Shown piece after piece: positions 1-9,619 of a stretch of DNA of 64,000 nt. The notes under the pieces are model-generated. The model searched no databases. It was given only the letters and a program-made list of their open reading frames with translations, and was not told the DNA's origin. The position numbers were made by a program, and so were the translations under genes. Each line of letters opens with the position of its first letter. Position 1 is the stretch's first letter. This DNA comes from Chitinophaga silvatica (lineage in GTDB: Bacteria; Bacteroidota; Bacteroidia; Chitinophagales; Chitinophagaceae), in the NCBI RefSeq assembly GCF_003419895.1, contig NZ_QPMM01000010.1:124001-188000 (forward strand), in the 5' to 3' direction.

Positions 1-665
1 TTGTTACGGGTACTGCTACTTATAGTGGTAATTCTCAATCTGCCAAAAACGTTGGTACATATACCATCACACCAGCAGGATTAACAGCTCCGAACTATAC
101 AATCAACTATACAGATGGTACGTTAACTATCAACCCAGCTTCTCTAACTGCTACTGCTAATGCCGCCAGCAAGACTTATGATGGTGTTGCTTACAACGGT
201 GGTAACGGGGTTACTTACACTGGATTCGTGAATAACGAAACTTCTGCTATTGTTGCTGGTACTATTACATATAGTGGCAATTCTCAATCGGCTAAAAACG
301 TTGGTACATACACCATCACACCAGCAGGATTAATTGCACCAAACTATACGATCACGTATACAGACGGTGTATTAACTATCAATCCGGCTACCTTAACAGT
401 AAAGGCTAATACAGCTGGTAAGACCTACGATGGTATTATATACAACGGTGGTAACGGTGTTACTTACACTGGATTCGTAAATAACGAAACTTCTACTGTT
501 GTTACCGGTACTATTACGTATAGCGGTACTTCTCAAACCGCGAAAAACGTTGGTACATATGTTATCACACCAGCCGGAGTAACCGCGCCAAACTATACTA
601 TTAATTATACCGATGGTACCCTGACTATCAATCCGGCTACTCTCACTATTACTGCTAATGACCAG
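1..665 (+). repeat. In-frame tandem repeats (about 249 bp, 83 residues) encoding MBG-like modules
   Basis: The words coding for KTYDG, YNGGNGVTYTGF, NNETS, AKNVGTY and APNYTI recur with a spacing of 249 bases (for example ggattcg at 222 and 471). DNA identity between copies is high, including many silent positions, which points to recent duplication or gene conversion. The array probably continues to the left of the window. Confidence 0.9.
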
Positions 666-1883
666 AACTATTGCTTTGGAGGAACTAAACCTTCATTTAC
701 AACCAGCTATCTCGGTTGGGTAAATGGTGAAACTGTTGTTGCACTTAGTCAGCAACCTGTTGTTCAAAGTACCGCTAATACTCAGTCTCCGGCTGGTATA
801 TATGATCTTATACCAACTGGCGCTTCCGCATTAAACTATACATTCAACTATGTAAACGGAACATTAAAGATTAATGCACTGCCGGTAAGTGACATCACTA
901 CTCCACAAGGAAGTATCCTTTGCGGAAGTGGTGCTTCTCTCAACCTGCAAGCTACTGGTAACTATTATTTCAGGTGGAAACTGAATAACAATGATATCCC
1001 AGGTGCCAATTTGAATACACTCTCTGCTACTACAACCGGAAGCTATTCTGCGATAGCTACTGATGCAAACGGATGTTCTGCGCCTGCCACCGGAAATGTG
1101 GTTATTACACAGCTCTCTGCTCCTTCTGCCGCCTTTACGTATGATCTGTATTGCGTTGATAAAAAAATAACTTTTACCAACCAATCTGATGTTCGCAATA
1201 GTGGAAATGTAAATTACAGCTGGAACAATGGAGATGGAACAACCAGTAATACTGTTTCTCCTCAATTTATTTATAAAGCTGCCGGAGATTACAATGTTAC
1301 ATTAACGGCTACTTCGGTTGCCTGCCCTACTTTAACTGCCACAATTAGCAAAACCATTAAAGTAGAAGCAGCGCTTGCGGATATGGAATTAACCCCGGTT
1401 ACCATAGATGCAGGTATGCCTGCAGTATTAACAGGCAGAAACCTTAATGAAGCAACCTACAGATGGTCTGCGGCAAATGGATTGTCGAACCCTGGTGTGT
1501 ACAATCCAGTCGCTACGCTTGATCAAAGTCAACGCTTTAATATTGAGATGACTTTCCCTTCAGGATGTACTACTACTGATCATTTGCAGGTAACAGTAAA
1601 TCAAGGGAATGCAATACTTATTCCGAATGTATTCAGCCCGAATGGCGACGGACAAAATGATATTTTGTATCCTAACCTGAAAGGAATAAAGAAGTTACAT
1701 TACTTCAAGATTTTTAATCGCTGGGGCAAATTGATGTTTGAAACCAGTGACGAGAAGAAAGGATGGAATGGATACTATAACGGAGAACTTCAACCTTTGG
1801 CTACATATGTTTGGACTGTAGAAGGTGTTGATATCAATGGTGCAATTTATCGTTCACAAGGAACTGTAACTTTGCTGAGATAA
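1..1883 (+). CDS. Secreted repeat protein with MBG repeats, PKD-like domain and T9SS type-B sorting domain (5' partial)
   Basis: The reading frame is open from base 3, so the start lies outside the window; 626 residues are visible. In order it has MBG-like repeats of about 83 residues (to about base 665), one divergent MBG-like unit (about 645-875), an Ig/PKD-like region with the word YSWNNGDG (about 1110-1365), and a C-terminal domain (about 1612-1880) with the motifs VFSPNGDGQND and FNRWGKLMFE. That last domain is the gliding-motility/CHU_C type-B signal that sends proteins out through the type IX secretion system, so the product is probably a cell-surface or released adhesin-like protein. 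The ligand cannot be told. The stop is followed by a strong hairpin. Confidence 0.9.
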   Translation, partial: VTGTATYSGNSQSAKNVGTYTITPAGLTAPNYTINYTDGTLTINPASLTATANAASKTYDGVAYNGGNGVTYTGFVNNETSAIVAGTITYSGNSQSAKNVGTYTITPAGLIAPNYTITYTDGVLTINPATLTVKANTAGKTYDGIIYNGGNGVTYTGFVNNETSTVVTGTITYSGTSQTAKNVGTYVITPAGVTAPNYTINYTDGTLTINPATLTITANDQNYCFGGTKPSFTTSYLGWVNGETVVALSQQPVVQSTANTQSPAGIYDLIPTGASALNYTFNYVNGTLKINALPVSDITTPQGSILCGSGASLNLQATGNYYFRWKLNNNDIPGANLNTLSATTTGSYSAIATDANGCSAPATGNVVITQLSAPSAAFTYDLYCVDKKITFTNQSDVRNSGNVNYSWNNGDGTTSNTVSPQFIYKAAGDYNVTLTATSVACPTLTATISKTIKVEAALADMELTPVTIDAGMPAVLTGRNLNEATYRWSAANGLSNPGVYNPVATLDQSQRFNIEMTFPSGCTTTDHLQVTVNQGNAILIPNVFSPNGDGQNDILYPNLKGIKKLHYFKIFNRWGKLMFETSDEKKGWNGYYNGELQPLATYVWTVEGVDINGAIYRSQGTVTLLR

Positions 1884-1904
1884 ACAGTATTAACATCAAC
1901 ATAA

Positions 1905-1947
1905 AAAACACCGCCATCTGTATAATTCAGATGGCGGTGTTTTTTTA
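1905..1947. terminator. Bidirectional terminator between the surface protein and the zinc-ribbon gene
   Basis: A 14-bp perfect stem (AACACCGCCATCTG and its complement) with a 7-base loop is followed by a T run on the plus strand and has an A run before it, so it can end transcripts from both convergent genes. Confidence 0.9.
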
Positions 1948-1971
1948 TGTTGATAAGAAATATACTCCTTC

Positions 1972-2442
1972 CTATCTTTTATGAGCAATTACCGTTTTAA
2001 TATAATCTACAAATTCTGCTTTCTGGCTTGCATTTATTTTAAACCCTGATTTAGGTGCCCCTTTAATGTACAATTGAACAATCTTGTCAACTTCCATCTT
2101 TTCTTCAAAATACAACCTGGTTATTTCTTCAATAAAATTATCCATAGTCTCTGCAAACATCTCCCCTCTTTTAATCGCATCAAGATCACCGTTTATTAAT
2201 TTTTTTCTCTCAATTGAAGATATAGTAGTTGTCAGGTATGCTTCGTCTACAGCGACTTTATCTAACATTTCTGCTTCAACTTTACCTGTTCCTGTACAGT
2301 AGGCACAACGACCTGGGCGCCATCTTAGCTCATTGCCAAGTCTTTTTATATCATCCTGATCTACCTGGCCTTTTCCCAGGCATCTGGGGCATTCGATCAG
2401 GTTTTTGCTTTCACTATCAAATAGGTTTTTAAAGAAACTCAT
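1972..2442 (-). CDS. Small protein with two DnaJ-like CxxCxGxG zinc motifs
   Basis: A 156-residue protein whose first 55 residues contain CPRCLGKG (about 18-25) and CAYCTGTG (about 47-54), the same pattern as half of the DnaJ cysteine-rich zinc-binding domain. The rest is charged and helical with no membrane segment. There is no J-domain, so it is not DnaJ itself. It converges on the surface-protein gene and shares its terminator. Function unknown; a role in protein binding through the zinc ribbon is only an inference from the motif. Confidence 0.8.
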   Translation of the reverse strand: MSFFKNLFDSESKNLIECPRCLGKGQVDQDDIKRLGNELRWRPGRCAYCTGTGKVEAEMLDKVAVDEAYLTTTISSIERKKLINGDLDAIKRGEMFAETMDNFIEEITRLYFEEKMEVDKIVQLYIKGAPKSGFKINASQKAEFVDYIKTVIAHKR

Positions 2443-2587
2443 GGTATAGGATGGGATTTTATCTCAAGGTGGGGATTTTTATATTGAAATGCAATAGGAG
2501 ATTTTTTTTCTATATAACGTGAAGTACTAAACGTTCATAGGTATCTTGTAGGATTTCATTACACCAGATGGTAAAAAGTGAAGGCAT

Positions 2588-2618
2588 AAAAAAAGCCTGC
2601 ATCACTGCAAGCTTTTTC
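2588..2618 (-). terminator. Terminator of the tRNA-Arg transcript
   Basis: An imperfect AAAAAGC..TGC / GCA..GCTTTTT hairpin lies just 3' of the tRNA on the minus strand and ends in a T run in that direction. Confidence 0.65.
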
Positions 2619-2621
2619 TAG

Positions 2622-2695
2622 TGTCCCGGATTGGATTCGAACCAATGACCTACTGCTTAGAAGGCAGTTGCTCTATCCAGCTGAGCTACCGAGAC
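2622..2695 (-). tRNA. tRNA-Arg (anticodon TCT)
   Basis: Reading the minus strand, the 7-bp acceptor stem GTCTCGG pairs with CCGGGAC (one G-T pair), followed by discriminator A. The D arm, an anticodon loop CTTCTAA between ACTGC and GCAGT, and a T loop TTCGAAT are all present. The anticodon TCT reads AGA (arginine). The 3' CCA is not encoded. The gene is 74 bases long. Confidence 0.95.
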
Positions 2696-2758
2696 TTATG
2701 TATCTTTGTTTCCCGCTATTCTGAAATAAATCGTTATATTTATCTCGTTTTGGGAGTG

Positions 2759-2791
2759 CAAATGTATGCAATTTCTTCTCAATAAATCAAA
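2759..2791 (-). promoter_or_regulatory. Promoter for tRNA-Arg
   Basis: On the minus strand there is an exact -33 TTTG (2788-2791), a 21-base spacer and an exact -7 TACATTTG (2759-2766), the consensus for the primary sigma factor of Bacteroidota (TTTG-N19-23-TAnnTTTG). The predicted start is near 2752, giving a leader of about 57 bases before the tRNA. Confidence 0.7.
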
Positions 2792-2828
2792 TTTAATTTT
2801 ATTTTTCTTTAAATATTTTTAGAACACC

Positions 2829-3500
2829 ATGAATGTACAAATTGAATCGAGCTGGAAGGACGTGTTAAATGACGAGTTTAAGAAATCGTATTTCGAACAG
2901 GTGGCCATGTTTCTTAAACATGAAAAAGCATTGAATAAAGTGATATACCCCGCAGGAAACCTTATTTTCAATGCTTTTGATAAAACCCCATTCGATAAAG
3001 TAAAAGTGGTGATCCTGGGGCAGGATCCTTATCATGGCCCGGGGCAGGCTCATGGTTTAAGCTTTTCCGTACCTGATGGCGTAAAACCGCCCCCATCTCT
3101 GGTAAATATTTATAAGGAAATGAAAAATGATCTCGGCCTGGAAATACCTACAAGTGGAAATCTTTCTAAGTGGGCAGAACATGGTGTGCTGCTACTAAAC
3201 GCTTTCCTAACTGTTAGAGCTAATGAACCCGCTTCCCATAGTAAAATCGGATGGGGCGACTTTACAGATGCCGTTATCAAAAAAATCTCTGATAACAAGG
3301 AGAATGTAGTTTTCCTGCTTTGGGGCCGCTTTGCTCAGGACAAACAATATCTGATAGACGCGACCAAACATCATATACTACAAGCTGCCCACCCATCGCC
3401 GTTTAGTGCAGATAAAGGTTTTTTTGGGTGCAAGCATTTTTCCAGAACCAATGAAATTCTTAGTAAAGCCGGCATAGAACCTGTGGATTGGCGATTATAA
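2829..3500 (+). CDS. ung: Uracil-DNA glycosylase
   Basis: Removes uracil from DNA as the first step of base-excision repair. The 223-residue length is typical. The water-activating motif GQDPYHG is at 64-70, followed by the GLSFSVPDG segment, LLLNAFLTVR, and the minor-groove loop HPSP at 188-191, all diagnostic of family-1 Ung. The following acyltransferase gene starts 12 bases after the stop, so the two are probably co-transcribed. Confidence 0.97.
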   Translation: MNVQIESSWKDVLNDEFKKSYFEQVAMFLKHEKALNKVIYPAGNLIFNAFDKTPFDKVKVVILGQDPYHGPGQAHGLSFSVPDGVKPPPSLVNIYKEMKNDLGLEIPTSGNLSKWAEHGVLLLNAFLTVRANEPASHSKIGWGDFTDAVIKKISDNKENVVFLLWGRFAQDKQYLIDATKHHILQAAHPSPFSADKGFFGCKHFSRTNEILSKAGIEPVDWRL

Positions 3501-3512
3501 AAGATTAATAAA

Positions 3513-4250
3513 ATGTTGAAGAAATTTTTAGGAAAATTATTCGCATTGTACGCCTTGCTATTGTTTGTACTTACAATGCTGATCGTTTTTATCCCGATCT
3601 GGATTCTATCCTTCTTCCCGGACCCCACTAAATCTGCCGGGTTCCTGGCAATTGGGAGATGGTGGATGAAAGTATATCTACCCCTTATCGGATGCCCTGC
3701 TTCCAGAAAAGGACTGAATAATTTTGCGCCGGGTGAAACCTATGTGATCGTATGTAATCACAATTCACTCATTGATGTTCCGGTAACTACTTCAGGGATT
3801 CCCGGACTCAATAAAACCCTGGCTAAAGCCAGCATGGGCAAAATTCCTTTGTTTGGGGTCATGTATAAAATAGGTGGAATAATGGTAGATAGAAAGAACG
3901 AAGCAAGCAGAAAGCAAAGCGTGGTAGAAATGAAAAATGCTTTAAACATGCATTTTAATATGCTGCTCTACCCGGAAGGAACACGGAACAGAACTCCCGA
4001 TCCGCTAAAATCATTCTATGATGGTGCCTTTGCTTTAGCTATCGATGCTCAGAAACCTTTAATGCCTTCTATATTGTTAAATACAAAAAAAATATTTCCA
4101 CCAGATAAAGGCTTCTTTGCATGGCCTCATAAAATCGAATATCATTTCCTGGAGCCTATACCAACTGTAGGTATGACCAAAGATGATATTCCGGCTCTAA
4201 AAGAAAAAGTATTTAAAATAATGTGGGATTATTATGTGACCCACGAATAA
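3513..4250 (+). CDS. plsC: 1-acyl-sn-glycerol-3-phosphate acyltransferase (PlsC family)
   Basis: Transfers an acyl group to lysophosphatidic acid to make phosphatidic acid at the inner membrane. Of 245 residues, about 10-35 form a hydrophobic anchor. The acyltransferase motif NHNSLID (HX4D, His83 and Asp88) and the phosphate-binding motif YPEGTR (153-158) are clear. It sits 12 bases after ung and ends at a strong terminator. A lysophospholipid acyltransferase with another substrate cannot be excluded. Confidence 0.9.
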   Translation: MLKKFLGKLFALYALLLFVLTMLIVFIPIWILSFFPDPTKSAGFLAIGRWWMKVYLPLIGCPASRKGLNNFAPGETYVIVCNHNSLIDVPVTTSGIPGLNKTLAKASMGKIPLFGVMYKIGGIMVDRKNEASRKQSVVEMKNALNMHFNMLLYPEGTRNRTPDPLKSFYDGAFALAIDAQKPLMPSILLNTKKIFPPDKGFFAWPHKIEYHFLEPIPTVGMTKDDIPALKEKVFKIMWDYYVTHE

Positions 4251-4283
4251 AAAAAGCGAGTGTTTTACAACACTCGCTTTTTT
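4249..4283. terminator. Bidirectional terminator between plsC and lptD
   Basis: A-run, GCGAGTG stem, short loop, CACTCGC stem and T-run; it separates two convergent genes and overlaps the plsC stop codon. Confidence 0.9.
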
Positions 4284-4298
4284 GTTATTTATGCTAAG

Positions 4299-7061
4299 CT
4301 AGAAATCCATGAACTGCCGCGATCGATTTATTCGCAGATCCCGCAGAATTCCTGCCTTAGGATTAATAGTAATACTAAACTGTCTGAATGTTCCAAATGG
4401 TATCAGGTTGATCGACATCTGCCAGCAATGCAAATCCCTTGAAATATACATATTCGTATAAGCTATCTGCATATTCGTAAAATCAAAACCACTGTTCATC
4501 CCTATCTTCCACTTAGGTGTCAGACTGAAATCTCCGTTGAAACTAACGTATTGGGTTATACGTTTTACATATCCTCCCGAATCCGGTAATATAGTATTGG
4601 TATATGAAAGGCTATAGGAAAGATCCAAACGCCATGGAATATCGAAATCCACATACTCTCCGGGATTGTTACGCACCATTTGCAGTTGCCGTTGCTGCGC
4701 CTGATAAGCCGCATCGGTTGTTTGCGCGTTTTCAATCGAATCTATACGCTGTTCTTTAGCCTTGGCCTTCTTATCTTTTGATTGGAAGGAAGTACTTAAT
4801 GAAAGACTGGCATTCGTTAATCTACCTAAACTGATCTTACCCTGCTGCCATACAAATTTATCGATACGACGACCACGGCTATCAACCTGGTAAGGATCAA
4901 TATTACCACTGGCCGAAATATTTACTTTTTCAAACAAATTGGTTCTGGCATACCAGCTGAATGGAGATAACTTAAATGAATCTGCCAACAGGTTGTAGTT
5001 GGTATTTAACCCGAAACCATCCAATAACTTTATCTTCTTCTCATGGTTACCTGAGGTATCCTTGGATGAAAACACCTTCATCTCCAGGTTATTATCCAAA
5101 CCAAAACTAATACCGCCAAATGCTCCAGGGGCAGGCGGACTAATAATAGCTCCATCAAAATCTGAGAACAAGGCCTTATCTCCGGCCGAATTATATTGCA
5201 CTAAATGATAATATCCGCCAGAAAGGTCAGGGCTAAAGCTCGCACTCACAGTTGGTCTCATTACATGCCTGATAGCCTTTACCTTTGAATTCTTATTGAA
5301 TCCATACATCCCGTATAAAGCTGTAGACAACGACATACCCGTGCTTACACTACGTGCTGCATAAAAACCAGGTACATAGCTGGTATCAAGCGCTCCATTC
5401 GTTTGAGTGAAGGTATTATACTTCTTAGGATTATAGCTTCTGATAAACTTCTTGGTAAACCACGACTCAGTATAGTTGATACTTGGCGATAATGTCATGG
5501 TTTTCAGGACTGGGATAGAGAAGGAAATCGGAATGTTGTGCTGCATACCCGATTGCATTGCATCCCACATTTGTTGTTTCCCAAACAGAGAATCCTTAAA
5601 GTTTGTCTGGTTTCTCAGCACTGTATTGTAGGAAATTCCTATTTTCTGGTACCATTTCGGCACTCCAACCAGTTCTTTAGGCTGGAACGGGAAAATGGTG
5701 TTTACTGTAAATGTCGCATCCGGGAAAGAGATAGAAACATCTCTGGTACTTAAGTTCTGGGAGTGGTTTAAGCCAACACTCAGGTTATAAGGTTTTCCCT
5801 GCCAGCTTTTCGAGAAAGTGATGGAGGAACCGATGTTATTATTGACACGTGTACTGTAATCATATACATTATATCGGTTATAACTGGAGGTTCCAAAGTT
5901 AACCGCTGCCCCAAAATTGACCCCGGGACGGGCTTTACTATCCATACTATGGTTCCAGGTTACCCTAAAGTCTTTAGAGGTACTAAATTCAGATTTAACG
6001 GCAGGATCTCCGAATCTGGTATTGGCAAAACTGAGGTTTAACCCTCCGCTGTACCGATATCTCTTACGATAGGTAGGACTGGCCGTCAAACTCCAGCTAC
6101 CATAAGAGTATACATCTCCGCGCATGGTAAGGTCAAAATGCTCCCCCAGCCCAATATAATATCCTCCATTCTCGAGTCCCATACCTTTTTGCTGGTTTAC
6201 GACATATTGGGGAGGTAAAATACCGGAACGCTGGCCCTGTGTAATAGGGAAAATGGCAAATGGAATAAATAAAGGGGTAGGAATACCTTCAATTTCCAGG
6301 TTTGCGGGGCCTGAGATTACCAATTTATCAGGAATTACCTTAATTTTCTTGGCACGGAAGCTAAAGTGCGGAGTATCCAGATTACAGGTAGTATAACCGT
6401 TTCTGAACCCAAAAATGGTATTATCAGCCGCTTTTTTGGTTTGTTCACTGTGAATGTAGCCTTCTCCGTACTGGGAGCGGGTATGATAAATTTTCGCTTT
6501 TTGAGAGCTGAAATTATATTTGAGGGTATCAGATTCGAAACTCTGGCCTCCATCATTCATCACAGGTCCTCCAAACAGCTTCCCGGCAGTATCTTTGGCA
6601 TTAGTAGCTTCGAGAACACCGGTTTCCTGGTCGAAATTCATTTTTTCGGCCGACAAATCAATTGTCTTATATTTGGTAGTAGCCGCACCATATAGATAAA
6701 AGCGTTTATCTGGCACCATTAAGACTATTGAATCCTTTGCCTTGTAAGTTACAGGAGCATCGAGGGTATCTTTTGACAATTTAGGGATATAGAGTGTATC
6801 TACCCCTGAAGAATCAGTACTTGCAATAAGCTGTGTACTGTCGTTTAGCTTAGTTGTATCGTGTTTGACAGAGCGAATTGTATCCTTTTTAGCTATAGGC
6901 GTAGTCGTATCTGCCAAACTTTTGTTAAAAAGTATTTTTCCCTGTGGCCTGGAGGCTGCAACTGCATCTATAATAAATGGGAAAGCAAAGAACATACCTG
7001 CAAAAACCAGGTATGTCTGTCTTAGAAACTTTTTATAATTATTTTTGTAGCTAGCGTTCAT
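4299..7061 (-). CDS. lptD: LPS-assembly protein LptD (OstA family, outer-membrane beta-barrel)
   Basis: A 920-residue outer-membrane protein that would insert lipopolysaccharide into the outer leaflet. Residues about 14-36 are hydrophobic (signal). An N-terminal OstA-like jellyroll region (about 125-270) contains ATNAKDTAGKLFGGPVM and FESDTLKYNF; the conserved stretch IPTPLFIPFAIFPITQGQRSG marks the start of the large barrel, which runs to the C terminus in alternating Tyr/Ser-rich strands. Length is usual for Bacteroidota LptD. It is divergent from an amidase gene, with MlaD-like and OstA-like genes beyond, forming an envelope-biogenesis cluster. Confidence 0.9.
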   Translation of the reverse strand: MNASYKNNYKKFLRQTYLVFAGMFFAFPFIIDAVAASRPQGKILFNKSLADTTTPIAKKDTIRSVKHDTTKLNDSTQLIASTDSSGVDTLYIPKLSKDTLDAPVTYKAKDSIVLMVPDKRFYLYGAATTKYKTIDLSAEKMNFDQETGVLEATNAKDTAGKLFGGPVMNDGGQSFESDTLKYNFSSQKAKIYHTRSQYGEGYIHSEQTKKAADNTIFGFRNGYTTCNLDTPHFSFRAKKIKVIPDKLVISGPANLEIEGIPTPLFIPFAIFPITQGQRSGILPPQYVVNQQKGMGLENGGYYIGLGEHFDLTMRGDVYSYGSWSLTASPTYRKRYRYSGGLNLSFANTRFGDPAVKSEFSTSKDFRVTWNHSMDSKARPGVNFGAAVNFGTSSYNRYNVYDYSTRVNNNIGSSITFSKSWQGKPYNLSVGLNHSQNLSTRDVSISFPDATFTVNTIFPFQPKELVGVPKWYQKIGISYNTVLRNQTNFKDSLFGKQQMWDAMQSGMQHNIPISFSIPVLKTMTLSPSINYTESWFTKKFIRSYNPKKYNTFTQTNGALDTSYVPGFYAARSVSTGMSLSTALYGMYGFNKNSKVKAIRHVMRPTVSASFSPDLSGGYYHLVQYNSAGDKALFSDFDGAIISPPAPGAFGGISFGLDNNLEMKVFSSKDTSGNHEKKIKLLDGFGLNTNYNLLADSFKLSPFSWYARTNLFEKVNISASGNIDPYQVDSRGRRIDKFVWQQGKISLGRLTNASLSLSTSFQSKDKKAKAKEQRIDSIENAQTTDAAYQAQQRQLQMVRNNPGEYVDFDIPWRLDLSYSLSYTNTILPDSGGYVKRITQYVSFNGDFSLTPKWKIGMNSGFDFTNMQIAYTNMYISRDLHCWQMSINLIPFGTFRQFSITINPKAGILRDLRINRSRQFMDF

Positions 7062-7076
7062 GTGTTATGGCGGCCA

Positions 7077-7110
7077 CAAACCTACAAGATTTTGTACAAT
7101 TTATTACAAA
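7077..7110 (-). promoter_or_regulatory. Promoter for lptD
   Basis: On the minus strand: exact -33 TTTG (7107-7110), 22-base spacer, exact -7 TAGGTTTG (7077-7084). The predicted start is about 10 bases before the lptD start codon. Confidence 0.65.
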
Positions 7111-7238
7111 AGGTAAATTGTATTCTAAAAATATCTGCAGGAAATGAGGTACTGGAAACGTACATGGAGCAAGCAGATTATCAGTTTAAGAGAAAAACTT
7201 AATTTTTTTATTATTTGTGAAAAACAGCACCCATTAAA

Positions 7239-8486
7239 ATGAGAATCATGCGCTGGAACCGATTTTGGATTTTAGGACTGGGGACTTTATTTACCTGTAC
7301 CTTTTTTATTCAGGCCAAAAACAATCCCGATTCGCCTAAACAGGATAGACCTATTAAAACTATTGTAATTGATGCCGGACATGGGGGCGAAGATCCCGGT
7401 GCCAGGGGAAGCTACTCAACTGAGAAACAGGTTACCCTGGATGTTGCACTCAAACTTGGCAAAATACTCGAAGAGAATATGCCGGATGTAAAGGTAGTGT
7501 ATACACGAAAGTCCGACAGATTTGATGATGTTCGTAGAAAAGCTCAGATAGCTAACGATAATAAAGGCGAGCTATTTGTTTCAATCCACTGTAATTCTAC
7601 CAGTAAAATCCGTAAAGTAACCGGATATAAAACCGTATACCACAAAAAAGGTAAAAAGAAGGTGGCTGTAAAACAACCTATCTACGCTTATTATCCAAGT
7701 AATGCAAAAGGTACCGAAACTTATATCTGGGCTACCAGTAAGAATAATGCAAAGATGGAATCACTGAAACAAAACTCCGTGATCGTACTCGATGCCAATT
7801 CAGAAGAAACAAAGCAACTGATGGATGATACTGATCCTGAAACCTTTATCTTACTGAATACGCTGAGAAATGCTTATTTTGATCAAAGCCTCCGCCTTTC
7901 TACCCTCATCGAAGATGAATTTACCAAAGTAGGAAGAATCAGCCGGGGTGCCAGACAAAGAAATGAAAAAGGTATATGGGTATTATCCGCTACCGCTATG
8001 CCAAGTGTACTGGTGGAATTAGGATTTATCAGCAACCCGGAAGAAGAAGATTATCTCAACTCCGATAACGGTCAACAGGAACTCGCCAATTGTATCTATA
8101 AAGCTATTAAACGCTATAGAGAAGAACTGGATAGGTTTACCAACAACCGCAATACTCCTCCTTCTACCACAAAAATCAGTACATCAAAACAACATAAAAA
8201 CACCACTGCAATTGCGAAAACTACCAAAACCCGCGATGGCAAATCAGGTACTCCGCAAAATGATACCTATTGCGTGCAATTATTGATTTCTGACAAATTA
8301 TATAAACCAGGAGCTCCCATTTTCAGGGAGCTCCATGGGGCTATTAACCGAACACCAATTGTCATGAACAAAAAAAAGTTACATAAATATATATGGGGCC
8401 ACTTTAAAACCGATGAACAAGCCTCTTCTGCCCTCCGAAAAGCCCGAAAGCTTGGATTTAAAGATGCCTTCGTTACCGCCTGCTAA
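7239..8486 (+). CDS. N-acetylmuramoyl-L-alanine amidase with C-terminal SPOR-like region
   Basis: Cleaves the amide bond between MurNAc and the peptide stem of peptidoglycan. A signal segment covers about residues 9-26. The amidase_3 domain follows, with zinc ligands visible as His48 in VIDAGHGGEDPG, Glu62 in STEKQVTLD and His117 in SIHCNS, and the catalytic Glu in VLVELGFISN. After a Thr/Ser/Lys-rich linker (about 300-340) the C-terminal stretch from YCVQLLIS resembles a SPOR domain, which binds denuded glycan at division sites. It is divergent from lptD and precedes mlaD. Confidence 0.92.
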   Translation: MRIMRWNRFWILGLGTLFTCTFFIQAKNNPDSPKQDRPIKTIVIDAGHGGEDPGARGSYSTEKQVTLDVALKLGKILEENMPDVKVVYTRKSDRFDDVRRKAQIANDNKGELFVSIHCNSTSKIRKVTGYKTVYHKKGKKKVAVKQPIYAYYPSNAKGTETYIWATSKNNAKMESLKQNSVIVLDANSEETKQLMDDTDPETFILLNTLRNAYFDQSLRLSTLIEDEFTKVGRISRGARQRNEKGIWVLSATAMPSVLVELGFISNPEEEDYLNSDNGQQELANCIYKAIKRYREELDRFTNNRNTPPSTTKISTSKQHKNTTAIAKTTKTRDGKSGTPQNDTYCVQLLISDKLYKPGAPIFRELHGAINRTPIVMNKKKLHKYIWGHFKTDEQASSALRKARKLGFKDAFVTAC

Positions 8487-8611
8487 TTTCCCCCTCCCCC
8501 CAATTCACTCCTTTTCTCCCCCAATTTTATCCTTTTATTTATCAAGTTTTTCCCCCGACTACTTCCCGTGCATGCTTTTTGATTATTTTTGCGTGAACGT
8601 ATACGAATCAC

Positions 8612-9610
8612 ATGCTCAAATTATCTAATGAAACCAAAGTAGGGATATTGACAGTTGTGGGTATTACCCTCCTGGTGCTGGGTTTTAATCTATTGAAAGG
8701 AAAAAGCCTGTTCTCACATAATAGGACTATTTACGCAGTTTATAAAAATGTAAACGGCTTAATGCCTGCGAATGCTGTACAGGTGAATGGTTTGGCTGTA
8801 GGTAACGTAGCTAACCTGGAAGTAATGGATAATGATGCTACCAGAATTCTGGTAACCCTTACCATCACCAAAAAAATTGAAATCCCTCGTAACTCTGTAG
8901 CACGCATCAGCAGCGACTTACTTGGTACCAAAACCGTACAATTAGACCTTGGCAACGCAGCCGAATATCTGAAAAGCGGCGATACCGTTTATGCAGCCAC
9001 AGATGGTAGCATGACAGACGCTCTCAAGGAACAATTAAACCCTTTGGTTAAAAAACTGCAAGGCACGCTCTCAAATATCGATTCTGTGCTCTTGTCTGTT
9101 AATGCCATTCTTGATACCACTGCTAAAGGTAATTTGCAGGATGCTATCCGCAACCTCAACTATACCATGCATAACTTTACCAATACTTCGGCCTCTCTGA
9201 ACAGAATGCTGGACCCTCAGTCAGGAAATATCCAGCAAACCTTCGATAACCTGGCCGCTGTAACTGGTAACCTGAAAGATAATAACTCAAAAATCACCGG
9301 GATACTCGACAATGCAGAAAAAGCAACTGGAGCCCTGGCTAATGGAAATATTGACAAAACTTTGCAGCAATTACAACAAACTGCCAATAACCTGAGCCAG
9401 ACAATTGCTAAACTCAATACTACCGATGGTACTGCCGGTATGCTGCTGAACGATAAAAAGGTTTATAACAACCTCCAATATTCACTGGGCAATCTGAACA
9501 AACTCCTGGAAGACCTTCGCGTCAATCCAAAAAGATATGTTCACTTCTCCCTGTTCGGCAAAAAAGAGAAAACAAAACCATTACCTTCAGATACAGCAGC
9601 AGTACAATAA
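8612..9610 (+). CDS. mlaD: MlaD/MCE-family lipid-transport protein
   Basis: A 332-residue protein with an N-terminal membrane anchor (about 9-28, VGILTVVGITLLVLGFNLL) and an MCE domain (about 38-115) containing VNGLAVGNVANLEV and VARISSDLLGTKTVQLDLG. The remainder is a long Asn/Leu/Thr-rich helical region (about 125-310), as in periplasm-spanning MCE proteins. Family members form rings that carry lipids between membranes with an ABC transporter; no permease or ATPase gene is in this window. It is followed after 9 bases by an OstA-like gene, so both are probably one transcript. A -7 match TATTTTTG lies at 8584-8591. Confidence 0.88.
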   Translation: MLKLSNETKVGILTVVGITLLVLGFNLLKGKSLFSHNRTIYAVYKNVNGLMPANAVQVNGLAVGNVANLEVMDNDATRILVTLTITKKIEIPRNSVARISSDLLGTKTVQLDLGNAAEYLKSGDTVYAATDGSMTDALKEQLNPLVKKLQGTLSNIDSVLLSVNAILDTTAKGNLQDAIRNLNYTMHNFTNTSASLNRMLDPQSGNIQQTFDNLAAVTGNLKDNNSKITGILDNAEKATGALANGNIDKTLQQLQQTANNLSQTIAKLNTTDGTAGMLLNDKKVYNNLQYSLGNLNKLLEDLRVNPKRYVHFSLFGKKEKTKPLPSDTAAVQ

Positions 9611-9619
9611 TAAAAATCA

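Noticed and set aside
864..1265. 133-codon minus-strand frame
   Set aside because: Antisense to the surface repeat protein; not a recognisable protein.
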